Assembly (NCBI GenBank): GCA_031550755.1
Contig: JAVBOJ010000102.1
Coordinates: forward strand, 1-5,906
Length of the DNA: 5,906 nucleotides
Source of the DNA: JAVBOJ01 sp031550755
GTDB lineage: Bacteria > Bacillota > Clostridia > Oscillospirales > UBA929
Direction: 5' to 3'
Shown here: piece by piece, positions 1 to 5,906 of the stretch
How positions within the stretch are numbered: position 1 is the first letter of the stretch
Layout: each line of letters begins with the position of its first letter
Notes under the pieces: model-generated
Database searches by the model: none
Told to the model about the DNA's origin: nothing
Seen by the model: the letters and a program-made list of their open reading frames with translations, nothing else
Translations under genes and position numbers: made by a program

Positions 1-1
1 C

Positions 2-742
2 GAGCGCGTGCCCCTGCTGGTGCGTAAGGGTCTGTGGTGCCTGATGAACCGTCAGCCCTCTGTCGAAGGCTACTACGGCACCGAGCTGGCGAAGGTCATC
101 GAGCGCCCCATGACAACCACTCTGGCTGAGTATCCCCAGGATGCAAAAACCTTCTACCCGTACGACCCCGCCCAGGCTTTGAAGTACTTCGAGCAGGCCG
201 GTTACACCCAGAAGGACGGCAAGTTAGTTGACGCTGCCGGCAAGCAGCTGGTTGTCAACTGCTACATCGGCGGCAGCGGCAAGGGTGAACACCCGGCCTA
301 CGCCATGCTGGTGCAGGCGCAGACCGATATGGAAAAACTCGGCGGCGAGATCCAGATTCAGGACGTGGGCTTTGCCGTGCTGCAGGGCGCCATGAATGAC
401 GGCACCGCCGACGCGTGGATCATGGCGTGGGGTGCCGTGTATGACTGCGATAAATCCACCCAGTTCCACTCCACCGGCGGCCAGAACCGCTATCGCTTCA
501 AAGACGCCCAGATGGACGGCATGCTGGAATCCATCGTCCAGACCGTCGATCTGGCCGAGCGCCGCACCAAGGTCGCTGAAATGCTCGATTACGCCATGGA
601 TCAGGCTCTCGAGCTGCCCATCTATCAGCGCAAGAACATGCTGGCTTACAACGTGCACAGAGTCAATACCGATACCATCCCCGAAGCCACCACCGCCGCC
701 GACTATCAGAACGTGCTGTGGAAGGTCGAGGTCATTGTCTAA
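2..742 (+). CDS. Family 5 extracellular solute-binding protein of a peptide ABC importer, C-terminal part (5' truncated)
   Basis: This is the ligand-capturing lipoprotein or secreted component that hands substrate to the OppBC channel. Only the last 246 residues are present. The frame is open through the left edge (codons from base 2), so the GTG at 8 is an internal valine and not the start. Family members run about 500-600 residues, so roughly half is missing, including any signal peptide and lipobox. Family 5 (SBP_bac_5) signs are YDPAQALKYFEQAGY at window residues 54-68, the MAWGAVYD strand-turn at 141-148, a C-terminal helix rich in acidic and Met/Leu residues, and ALELPIYQRKN at 202-212, which matches the usual 'lPiy' closing motif. 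Four transporter genes of the same system follow, which fixes the general role. The ligand (peptide, dipeptide or another solute) cannot be read from this half. The gap after the stop carries a large foldback that may stabilise this message. Confidence 0.9.
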   Translation, partial: ERVPLLVRKGLWCLMNRQPSVEGYYGTELAKVIERPMTTTLAEYPQDAKTFYPYDPAQALKYFEQAGYTQKDGKLVDAAGKQLVVNCYIGGSGKGEHPAYAMLVQAQTDMEKLGGEIQIQDVGFAVLQGAMNDGTADAWIMAWGAVYDCDKSTQFHSTGGQNRYRFKDAQMDGMLESIVQTVDLAERRTKVAEMLDYAMDQALELPIYQRKNMLAYNVHRVNTDTIPEATTAADYQNVLWKVEVIV

Positions 743-789
743 TCAGATTTGTTCGGATTGGCCTGTGAGCTGATCGCTATTCAATTTCG

Positions 790-862
790 GCCTGTCCTCG
801 CGCGCCGGCCCGCCCGTTCCCCGAATTACGGGCGGGTCGGTCGCGTTCCGGAGAGGACAGGC
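790..862 (+). promoter_or_regulatory. 73-base GC-rich RNA foldback between the binding-protein gene and oppB
   Basis: Two nested arms are seen directly. The outer arm GCCTGTCCTC (790-799) is a perfect 10-bp match to GAGGACAGGC (853-862). The inner arm CCGGCCCGCCCGT (805-817) pairs with ACGGGCGGGTCGG (828-840) over 13 bp with one G-U, closing a 10-base loop. CGCG at 801-804 can also pair with CGCG at 842-845. The right side then has an unpaired stretch at 846-852. No T-run follows the stem, so it does not look like a standard intrinsic terminator. It starts 47 bases after the binding-protein stop and ends 4 bases before the oppB SD. By analogy with other binding-protein operons, it may protect the upstream mRNA from 3' decay or dampen read-through into the permease genes; that role is inferred. 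It could also be a dispersed palindromic repeat. Confidence 0.75.
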
Positions 863-866
863 ACAG

Positions 867-871
867 AAGGA
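867..871 (+). promoter_or_regulatory. Ribosome binding site for oppB
   Basis: AAGGA lies 9 bases before the ATG at 881 and within AGAAGGAAG. Another ATG sits at 874, out of frame and only 2 bases from this SD, which is too close. The spacing therefore supports 881 as the oppB start. The site begins 4 bases after the foldback ends, so RNA folding there could affect its access. Confidence 0.75.
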
Positions 872-880
872 AGATGAAGC

Positions 881-1858
881 ATGAGACAGTATATCATACG
901 CCGAATACTCATCAGTATTGTCGTGCTGCTCGGCGTTTCTATGATCCTGTACACGTTGTCCCGTCTAATGCCGGCGGACTATGTCACCCTCTCCACCTCC
1001 ACCTCGACCAAAATCACCGAGGAGCAGCGCACCCATCTGCGCGAGGTGTACGGGCTTGACAAATCCATTCCCGAGGGCTACATCGGCTGGCTTGGGAAGG
1101 CGCTCCAGGGAGATTTGGGAACGTCTCTGATCTATGCCCGCCCGGTTACCGAGGTGATGGGTCATGCCATGGGCACCACATTTGCCATTTCTCTTATCGC
1201 GCTTTTTTTTGAGCTGTTGCTCGCCATCCCGTTGGGGATTATCGCCGCCAAACGGCGCAACACCGGGACGGATTACCTGATCACCGCCTTTGTGTTTATC
1301 GGCATTTCGCTGCCGTCCTTCTTCTTTGCGGTGCTTTTGAAAAACGCTTTTGGATACTACGGACTGAATATCTTGCCGATTTCGGGCATGCTCAACCCGC
1401 GCGTGATTTATGACGGCTTTTCCTTGGCCAAGCTGTTGGACTATGCCCAGCATCTGATCATGCCGATCACGGTGTTTGTGCTGGTCAGCTGCGGCGCATG
1501 GCTGCGGTATACCCGCGCCAATATGATCGAAGCGCTGGGCTCCGATTATGTGCGTACCGCCCGGGCCAAAGGCGTGCCGGAAAAAACCGTCGTGCGCTCC
1601 CATGCCTTCCGGAACACCTTGGTTCCGATCGTGACACTCCTTGGTGCCCAGCTTCCCGGGCTGTTTTCGGGCGCCATTATTACCGAGAATTTATTCGGCA
1701 TCATGGGAATGGGCGGCATCGGCCTCAAAGCCGCAGAAATGGCCGACGTGCCGTATCTCATGGCCTTCAATATGTTTTTGGCGGTCTGTACCGTCTTGGG
1801 GTACCTCATCTCCGATGTTATGTATGCCGTGGTCGATCCGCGGATCCGGTTGAGTTAG
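881..1858 (+). CDS. oppB: Peptide ABC transporter permease, OppB/DppB type
   Basis: This is the first of two inner-membrane subunits forming the import channel. It has 325 residues, normal for OppB/DppB (about 305-340). The N-terminus MRQYIIRRILISIVVLLGVS is the family's typical basic start running into TM1 (about 9-29). An extracellular segment (about 30-98) includes the conserved LREVYGLDKSIPEGYIGWL region and the GDLGTSL motif near 78-83. Further hydrophobic segments lie near 99-122, 131-153, 190-208, 246-268 and 292-317. The cytoplasmic EAA loop that docks on the ATPases is at about 217-249 (YVRTARAKGVPEKTV followed by AFRNTLVP). The C-terminus YAVVDPRIRLS is also typical of the family. 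It starts at ATG 881 with a good SD and ends 12 bases before oppC. An opp versus dpp or app assignment depends on the truncated binding protein, so the symbol is by family only. Confidence 0.95.
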   Translation: MRQYIIRRILISIVVLLGVSMILYTLSRLMPADYVTLSTSTSTKITEEQRTHLREVYGLDKSIPEGYIGWLGKALQGDLGTSLIYARPVTEVMGHAMGTTFAISLIALFFELLLAIPLGIIAAKRRNTGTDYLITAFVFIGISLPSFFFAVLLKNAFGYYGLNILPISGMLNPRVIYDGFSLAKLLDYAQHLIMPITVFVLVSCGAWLRYTRANMIEALGSDYVRTARAKGVPEKTVVRSHAFRNTLVPIVTLLGAQLPGLFSGAIITENLFGIMGMGGIGLKAAEMADVPYLMAFNMFLAVCTVLGYLISDVMYAVVDPRIRLS

Positions 1859-1870
1859 GGGGCGGCAGGA

Positions 1871-2905
1871 ATGGATAATACGTATAAGCTGCCCGAGGGA
1901 TTCAACTCGCTGGAAGAGGCGCTGAGGCCCCAGTCGTTCCGGGAGAAGACCGATATTGCCGAAAAACAGCTGTTCATGACGCCGGGACAAATGATCATAC
2001 GCCGATTTTTCAGCAACAAACTGGCGGTGGCCGGCCTGATCGCCCTGCTTTTGATGGCGCTGTTCACCTTTATTGTGCCGCTTTTTTATGAGTACAGTGA
2101 GACCGAGATTTTCTACGAGGAAATAGGCACCGGGGAGGAGCTCCGCAGCTCCGATTCCGACCGGATTGCCAACGCTACGCTGTTTGTTCTCGCCCCGCGG
2201 AGCGAGAAGCATTTTCTCGGCACCAACCGCGACGGACAGGACATGCTGGCCCGGATCATGTACGGCGGACGCGTTTCGCTGATGGTGGGCTTTGTGGTCG
2301 TGATCGTGTCGCTGCTCATCGGCATCATTTTGGGCGGTGTCGCCGGCTATTACGGCGGCTTTATCGACGGCGTCATCATGCGTCTGGTGGATATTATCCA
2401 CTCGATTCCGCTGGTGCCGCTGATGCTGATGATCGCCCCCATCCTGATTGCGCTGGGCATTTCCCCGCAGGTGAAAATTTACTATACCATGTTTGTGCTG
2501 GGCTTTTTGTCATGGCCCAGCGTGGCGCGTATGGTGCGCGGCAACATTTTGTCGCTGCGCGAGACCGAATTCATGCAGGCCGCCGACGCCACCGGCATCC
2601 GCGTCCGGCATAAGATTTTCCGCCACCTCATCCCCAACACCCTGCCAAACCTCATTGTTATGGCCACATTGCAGCTGGGCTCGGTCATTCTGATGGAGTC
2701 TACCCTGAGCTTTTTGAGCGTGGGCGTCGGCGCGCCGTATGCCTCGTGGGGCAACATGGTGGCGCTGGTGTCGGACACGGTGATTATGCGCGGACACCCC
2801 GCCGTTTGGGTCACGCCCGGCATCTGTATCCTCATCACCGTGCTGGCGTTTAACTTTGTGGGCGACGGTCTGCGCGACGCGACCGATCCCCGCATGAAAA
2901 GGTAG
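1871..2905 (+). CDS. oppC: Peptide ABC transporter permease, OppC/DppC type
   Basis: This is the second channel subunit, 344 residues, somewhat longer than the roughly 300 of short DppC forms. The extra length comes from a hydrophilic cytoplasmic N-terminus (1-48) and an acidic external segment after TM1 (about 73-115, rich in Glu and Asp). TM1 is at about 49-72. The OppC hallmark LGTNRDGQDMLARIMYGGR lies at 116-134, followed by SLMVG. Later hydrophobic segments are near 138-159, 178-196, 203-216, 261-283 and 311-332. The EAA loop with AADATGIRVRHKIFRHLIPN is at 237-256. It ends with NFVGDGLRDATDPRMKR, a near-canonical family C-terminus. ATG 1871 is preceded by AGGGGG at 1857-1862, 8 bases away and overlapping the oppB stop, so the two genes are closely linked in translation. 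It should pair with OppB and contact OppD/OppF through the EAA loop. Confidence 0.95.
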   Translation: MDNTYKLPEGFNSLEEALRPQSFREKTDIAEKQLFMTPGQMIIRRFFSNKLAVAGLIALLLMALFTFIVPLFYEYSETEIFYEEIGTGEELRSSDSDRIANATLFVLAPRSEKHFLGTNRDGQDMLARIMYGGRVSLMVGFVVVIVSLLIGIILGGVAGYYGGFIDGVIMRLVDIIHSIPLVPLMLMIAPILIALGISPQVKIYYTMFVLGFLSWPSVARMVRGNILSLRETEFMQAADATGIRVRHKIFRHLIPNTLPNLIVMATLQLGSVILMESTLSFLSVGVGAPYASWGNMVALVSDTVIMRGHPAVWVTPGICILITVLAFNFVGDGLRDATDPRMKR

Positions 2906-2909
2906 GTGA
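2904..2909 (+). promoter_or_regulatory. Ribosome binding site deciding the oppD start
   Basis: AGGTGA overlaps the oppC stop codon and lies 5 bases before ATG 2915. The alternative in-frame GTG at 2906 lies inside this SD and has only a weak AAGG 3 bases upstream, so ATG 2915 is preferred. The difference is three residues. Confidence 0.6.
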
Positions 2910-2914
2910 GACGG

Positions 2915-4072
2915 ATGAAGGATCAAAAAGAGGTCGCGCGCAAACGGAAACTGCGCGACATTAAAAAACACAACGCGAAAAAATACAAGGAACTGGAGCG
3001 CAGAAAAAAACGCGCAGTGCCTTCCTCTGTCTATGAAGTCTCGATGAAAAATCCTGACAATGTGTTGGAAATAGACAATCTGCACACCTTTTTCTACACC
3101 GATGTGGGAACCGTCCGCGCGGTGGACGGCGTCACCATCGATGTGCCGCGCGGCAAAACCGTCGGCATCGTGGGCGAGAGCGGCTGCGGCAAATCGGTTA
3201 CCAGCCTGTCCATTCTCCGCCTGCTTCAGGAGCCCCAAGGGCAGATCGCCGACGGGCAGCTCCGGTTCAATCCGGGCGGCGGTGCGCCGATTGATCTGGC
3301 CAAGGTTCCCGCCAAGAAGATGGACGCCATTCGCGGCAGTGATATTACCATGATTTTCCAGGAGCCCATGACCACCCTCAACCCTGTTTTTTCCATCGGC
3401 AAGCAGGTGGACGAGGTGCTTAAATACCATACGATGCGAAAAAAAAGCAAAAAAACGATCGCCGCGCGCAGCGTGGAGCTGCTCCAATTGGTGGGCATCG
3501 CCAACGCCGAGGGCGTGTACCGGATGTATCCGCATGAGCTGTCGGGCGGTATGCGGCAGCGCGTGGTCATCGCCATGGCGCTGGCCTGCGATCCCAAGCT
3601 CATCATTGCCGACGAGCCGACCACCGCGCTGGACGTGACCATTCAGGCGCAGATTCTGGATCTTCTGCGTGCGCTGAAGGAGAAAATCAGCGCCTCCATC
3701 ATGCTCATCACCCACGATCTGGGCGTGGTGGCCGAAACCGCCGATTTTGTCGTCGTCATGTACGCCGGCCGCATTGTCGAGCAGGGAACCGTCCGCGACA
3801 TTTTCCATGAGCCGCGTCATCCGTACACCATCGGCCTCATGAAGTCGCGGCCCACCTCGGTCAGCGAGAACGACAGGCTGTATTCCATCCCCGGCAACGT
3901 GCCCAACCCCATTGAGCTGCCGGATTATTGCTTCTTCCGCAACCGCTGCGAGCAAAGCGTCGCGGCTTGCGGCGGGAAATACCCGCCCATGATTCCCGTC
4001 AGCGATACCCACAAGGTGGCCTGCCACCGGTATCTGGGCGAGCTTTTGGGCAAAAAGGAGGCGGCGCAATGA
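2915..4072 (+). CDS. oppD: Peptide ABC transporter ATP-binding protein, OppD/DppD type
   Basis: This is one of two ATPases driving import; it has 385 residues, counting from ATG 2915. Walker A GESGCGKS is at 87-94, the Q-loop FQEP at 148-151, the ABC signature LSGGMRQR at 209-216, Walker B KLIIADEPTTALD at 228-240, and the switch His at 267 (LITHDLG). All catalytic elements are intact. The C-terminal oligopeptide/dipeptide extension contains NVPNPIELPDYC and four cysteines (339, 345, 352, 370) spaced C-x5-C-x6-C-x17-C. Some family members bind an Fe-S cluster at such cysteines. The unusual part is the N-terminus: residues 1-36 are extremely Lys/Arg-rich (17 of the first 33) and precede the ABC domain, which begins near VLEIDNL at 50-56. 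A start at ATG 3044 would give about 342 residues, the common family length, but I see no SD there. The stop overlaps the oppF start (ATGA). Confidence 0.95.
   Translation: MKDQKEVARKRKLRDIKKHNAKKYKELERRKKRAVPSSVYEVSMKNPDNVLEIDNLHTFFYTDVGTVRAVDGVTIDVPRGKTVGIVGESGCGKSVTSLSILRLLQEPQGQIADGQLRFNPGGGAPIDLAKVPAKKMDAIRGSDITMIFQEPMTTLNPVFSIGKQVDEVLKYHTMRKKSKKTIAARSVELLQLVGIANAEGVYRMYPHELSGGMRQRVVIAMALACDPKLIIADEPTTALDVTIQAQILDLLRALKEKISASIMLITHDLGVVAETADFVVVMYAGRIVEQGTVRDIFHEPRHPYTIGLMKSRPTSVSENDRLYSIPGNVPNPIELPDYCFFRNRCEQSVAACGGKYPPMIPVSDTHKVACHRYLGELLGKKEAAQ
4055..4061 (+). promoter_or_regulatory. Ribosome binding site for oppF
   Basis: A near-perfect AAGGAGG lies inside the end of oppD, 7 bases before ATG 4069. 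It fixes the oppF start there. The same reading frame is open back to 3928, but a start that far upstream would overlap oppD by about 145 bases with no SD of this quality. Confidence 0.85.
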
Positions 4073-5085
4073 GCTCGGCTGTCAAAGCGGCTTCGGAGAA
4101 CCTCTTGGAGGTCCATGACCTCAAAAAATATTTCCCCATCCGCCACGGCGTGGCCCAGCGGGTGGTCGGGCATGTGCGCGCTGTGGACGGCGTCAGCTTT
4201 TCCATCAAACGGGGACAGACCTTCGGGTTGGTCGGCGAGAGCGGCTGCGGCAAGACCACCGTCGGACGCACCCTGCTGCGCCTGACCGAGCCGACAGGCG
4301 GCCAGTCCATCATCGACGGGCAGGATGTATTTACCCTGAAGAAAAAAGAGCTACGCCGCATGCGCCCCAAAATGCAGCTCATTTTTCAGGATCCCTATTC
4401 CTCGCTGGATCCGCGCATTCCCATCGGTGAAATCATCGGCGAGGCGGTGCGCGAGCATCAGCTGGTACCCAGAAGCGAGCTGCGCGACTACGTGCTGTCG
4501 GTCATGAAGAGCTGTGAGCTGCGCGATTATCAGTACAGCCGGTATCCGCATGAATTTTCCGGCGGTCAGCGGCAGCGTATCTGCATCGCCCGCGCGCTGG
4601 CGCTGAATCCCGATCTGGTGGTGGCCGACGAGCCGGTGTCCGCGCTGGACGTGTCGGTGCAGGCGCAGATCATCAACCTTATGCGCGACCTGCAAAAGGA
4701 GCGCCAGCTCAGCTATCTGTTCATCTCCCACGACCTGTCTGTGGTGGAATATATTTCCGACGTGGTCGGCGTCATGTATCTGGGCAGTTTGGTGGAAATG
4801 GCGCCCAAAAAGGAATTTTTCCAGAGCCCCACCCACCCCTACGCCAAGGCGCTACTGTCGGCCGTGCCGGTGCCCAATCCCGACGTCAAAATGAACCGCG
4901 TGATCCTCAAGGGCGACATTCCGTCCCCGGCCAAGCCGCCCGCCGGCTGCAAATTCCACACCCGCTGCGAGCATTGCACCGAGGTGTGCGAAAAGGAAGT
5001 GCCGGCGTTTGAGGAGATCCGCCCGGGGCATTTTGTGGCCTGTCATCATAAACAAAAAATGATAGGCGCACAAAGCGCCCAATGA
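4069..5085 (+). CDS. oppF: Peptide ABC transporter ATP-binding protein, OppF/DppF type
   Basis: This is the partner ATPase to OppD; it has 338 residues, the usual family length. It opens with the OppF-like LLEVHDLKKYFPI at 12-24 and a short insertion around VAQRVVGHVRAVDGVSFSI. Walker A GESGCGKT is at 56-63, the Q-loop FQDP at 106-109 followed by YSSLDPR, the signature FSGGQRQR at 163-170, Walker B with D187 and E188 (VVADEPVSALD), and the switch His at 221 (FISHDLS). All are intact, so both composite ATP sites of the heterodimer look competent. The C-terminal extension has GDIPSPAKPPAGCKFHTRC and cysteines 294, 300, 307 and 325 in the same spacing as OppD, plus an extra Cys303. The start is set by the strong SD and the ATGA overlap with oppD. 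The stop again overlaps the next gene's start. Confidence 0.95.
   Translation: MSSAVKAASENLLEVHDLKKYFPIRHGVAQRVVGHVRAVDGVSFSIKRGQTFGLVGESGCGKTTVGRTLLRLTEPTGGQSIIDGQDVFTLKKKELRRMRPKMQLIFQDPYSSLDPRIPIGEIIGEAVREHQLVPRSELRDYVLSVMKSCELRDYQYSRYPHEFSGGQRQRICIARALALNPDLVVADEPVSALDVSVQAQIINLMRDLQKERQLSYLFISHDLSVVEYISDVVGVMYLGSLVEMAPKKEFFQSPTHPYAKALLSAVPVPNPDVKMNRVILKGDIPSPAKPPAGCKFHTRCEHCTEVCEKEVPAFEEIRPGHFVACHHKQKMIGAQSAQ
5065..5079 (+). promoter_or_regulatory. Small hairpin just upstream of the radical SAM start
   Basis: GGCGC (5065-5069) pairs perfectly with GCGCC (5075-5079) around an ACAAA loop, ending 2 bases before ATG 5082. It occupies the place where an SD would lie, and no purine-rich SD is visible. 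Translation of this start may therefore depend on ribosomes finishing oppF and opening the stem. The stem is short, so chance occurrence in GC-rich DNA is possible. Confidence 0.35.
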
Positions 5086-5906
5086 ACCTGCCGCTCGTCC
5101 CCGCCAAGACCATTTTGTCCGCCTCCATGAAGGACGGATGGTTCGGTGCGCGGTACAATATGAACCTTTATCGGGGCTGCTGTCACGGCTGTATTTACTG
5201 TGACAGCCGCTCCGACTGTTATCATGTGGATAATTTCGACACCGTACGCGCCAAGGAAAACGCGCTTTCTACGCTGGAGCGGGAGCTACGCGGCAAACAA
5301 AAACAGGGGATCGTCATCACGGGCGCGATGAGTGACCCGTACAATCCCCTGGAACGGGAACATCAGTTGACGCGCGGCGCACTGGAACTCTTGGCGCGGT
5401 ATGGATACGGCATTGTGGCGCACACAAAGTCGGCGCTGGCCGCGCGGGATGCCGACCTACTGGCCGAGATCCGCCGCCACGCCCCGGCGGTCGTCAATTT
5501 TACGATTACCGCAGCCGATGAGACATTGTGCCGTCAAATCGAGCCGCGCGTCTCGTCCACCAGTCAGCGGCTGGAGGCCATCCGGGCGCTGACGGCGGCA
5601 GGCGTTTCCTGCGGCGTGCTGTTGATGCCGGTGCTGCCGTTTCTCACCGACACCGAGGAGAACCTCCGCGCGATAGTCCGGCTGTCGGCGCTGGCCGGCG
5701 CGCGCTGGGTTTACGCCTATGGGTTGGGCGTAACGCTGCGGCAGAACCAGCGGGCGTATTTTTTCGACCGGCTGGACGAGCGATTCCCCGGCCTGAAAGA
5801 ACGCTATATCGAGATCTACGGCGACGCCTACTCCTGCCACGCGCCCCGGCAGGAGGCGCTGTGGCGCGCGTTTGCGGCGGCCTGCGCCGAGCACGGGCTG
5901 CCGTAC
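5082..5906 (+). CDS. SPL-family (spore photoproduct lyase-like) radical SAM protein, 3' truncated
   Basis: The frame is open for 275 codons from ATG 5082 to the right edge, with no stop in the window. The start matches the family opening (LVPAKTILS, then WFGARYNMNLYRG). The radical SAM cluster motif is C33-x3-C37-x2-C40 (RGCCHGCIYCDSR), which would hold a [4Fe-4S] cluster for cleaving S-adenosylmethionine. ITGAMSDPYNPLE at 79-91, NFTITAADETLCRQIEP at 139-155 and the RLEAIRALTAAG region at 163-174 are typical of the COG1533/SplB-like group. Many members run about 290-300 residues, so little may be missing. True SplB repairs spore DNA photoproducts, but most short relatives have no proven function, so I do not assign DNA repair. 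ATG 5082 overlaps the oppF stop as ATGA, implying coupled translation. An internal ATG at 5127 would lose the conserved N-terminus and has no SD. Confidence 0.88.
   Translation, partial: MNLPLVPAKTILSASMKDGWFGARYNMNLYRGCCHGCIYCDSRSDCYHVDNFDTVRAKENALSTLERELRGKQKQGIVITGAMSDPYNPLEREHQLTRGALELLARYGYGIVAHTKSALAARDADLLAEIRRHAPAVVNFTITAADETLCRQIEPRVSSTSQRLEAIRALTAAGVSCGVLLMPVLPFLTDTEENLRAIVRLSALAGARWVYAYGLGVTLRQNQRAYFFDRLDERFPGLKERYIEIYGDAYSCHAPRQEALWRAFAAACAEHGLPY

Noticed and set aside
760..795. Direct repeat GGCCTGT at 760-766 and 789-795
   Set aside because: Seven bases in GC-rich DNA is not beyond chance, and the second copy is explained by the outer arm of the foldback.
805..840. Intrinsic terminator after the binding-protein gene
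   Set aside because: The inner stem is strong enough, but the bases after it (TCGCGTTCCGG) lack the T-run needed for classical Rho-independent termination. I kept it as a foldback with an undefined role.
743..880. A promoter for oppB in the 138-base gap
   Set aside because: I found no convincing -35/-10 pair. The gap is dominated by the foldback, and the gene order suggests read-through from the binding-protein gene.
874..1059. A 61-codon frame starting at ATG 874, out of frame with and overlapping the oppB start
   Set aside because: The SD is only 2 bases from this ATG but 9 bases from the oppB ATG. The product shows no family features and lies wholly within or beside oppB.
3928..4068. A longer oppF beginning 47 codons upstream at 3928
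   Set aside because: The extra residues overlap conserved oppD coding sequence and look like random basic sequence. The AAGGAGG site 7 bases before ATG 4069 clearly marks the true start.
2510..4069. A 519-codon open frame on the minus strand opposite the end of oppC and nearly all of oppD
   Set aside because: It mirrors the codon bias of intact, motif-rich plus-strand genes. The translated product is His/Gly/Asp-rich with no recognisable domain, and there is no convincing SD or operon context on that strand.

Overview
The window holds most of one plus-strand operon for an oligopeptide/dipeptide-type ABC importer (PepT/Opp/Dpp family). It is followed by the start of a radical SAM gene of the spore-photoproduct-lyase-like (SPL) family. 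The DNA is GC-rich with G/C-biased third codon positions, the Shine-Dalgarno (SD) sites are strong AAGGAGG-like sites, and the opening of the SPL-like protein resembles those I know from anaerobic Firmicutes. Together these suggest a higher-GC Clostridia member, possibly Oscillospiraceae/Ruminococcaceae-like. That placement is an inference from style, not a database match.

Layout: 2-742 is the C-terminal part of a family 5 solute-binding protein, cut by the left edge. Next is a 138-base gap carrying a large GC-rich foldback (790-862) that ends just before the SD of the next gene. Then come oppB (881-1858) and oppC (1871-2905), the two membrane permeases, and oppD (2915-4072) and oppF (4069-5085), the two ATPases. 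The final gene is the SPL-like radical SAM protein (5082 to the right edge). It has no stop codon in the window, so it is easy to miss. Spacing is tight throughout: 12 bases between oppB and oppC, 9 between oppC and oppD, and ATGA overlaps at oppD/oppF and oppF/radical SAM.

How the genes work together: the extracellular lipid-anchored or secreted binding protein should capture a peptide-like ligand and deliver it to the OppB-OppC channel, with the OppD-OppF heterodimer powering import by ATP hydrolysis. The two ATPases carry identically spaced C-terminal cysteine quartets, which suggests a matched pair of Fe-S-type sites. The foldback after the binding-protein gene is well placed to raise binding-protein mRNA relative to the downstream permease genes. 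The role of the coupled radical SAM protein is unknown.

Most of the window is a conventional transporter operon. The less ordinary points are the foldback, the very basic N-terminal extension of OppD, and the translational coupling of a radical SAM gene to the transporter. I see no RNA genes, CRISPR array, insertion sequence or promoter that I can support.
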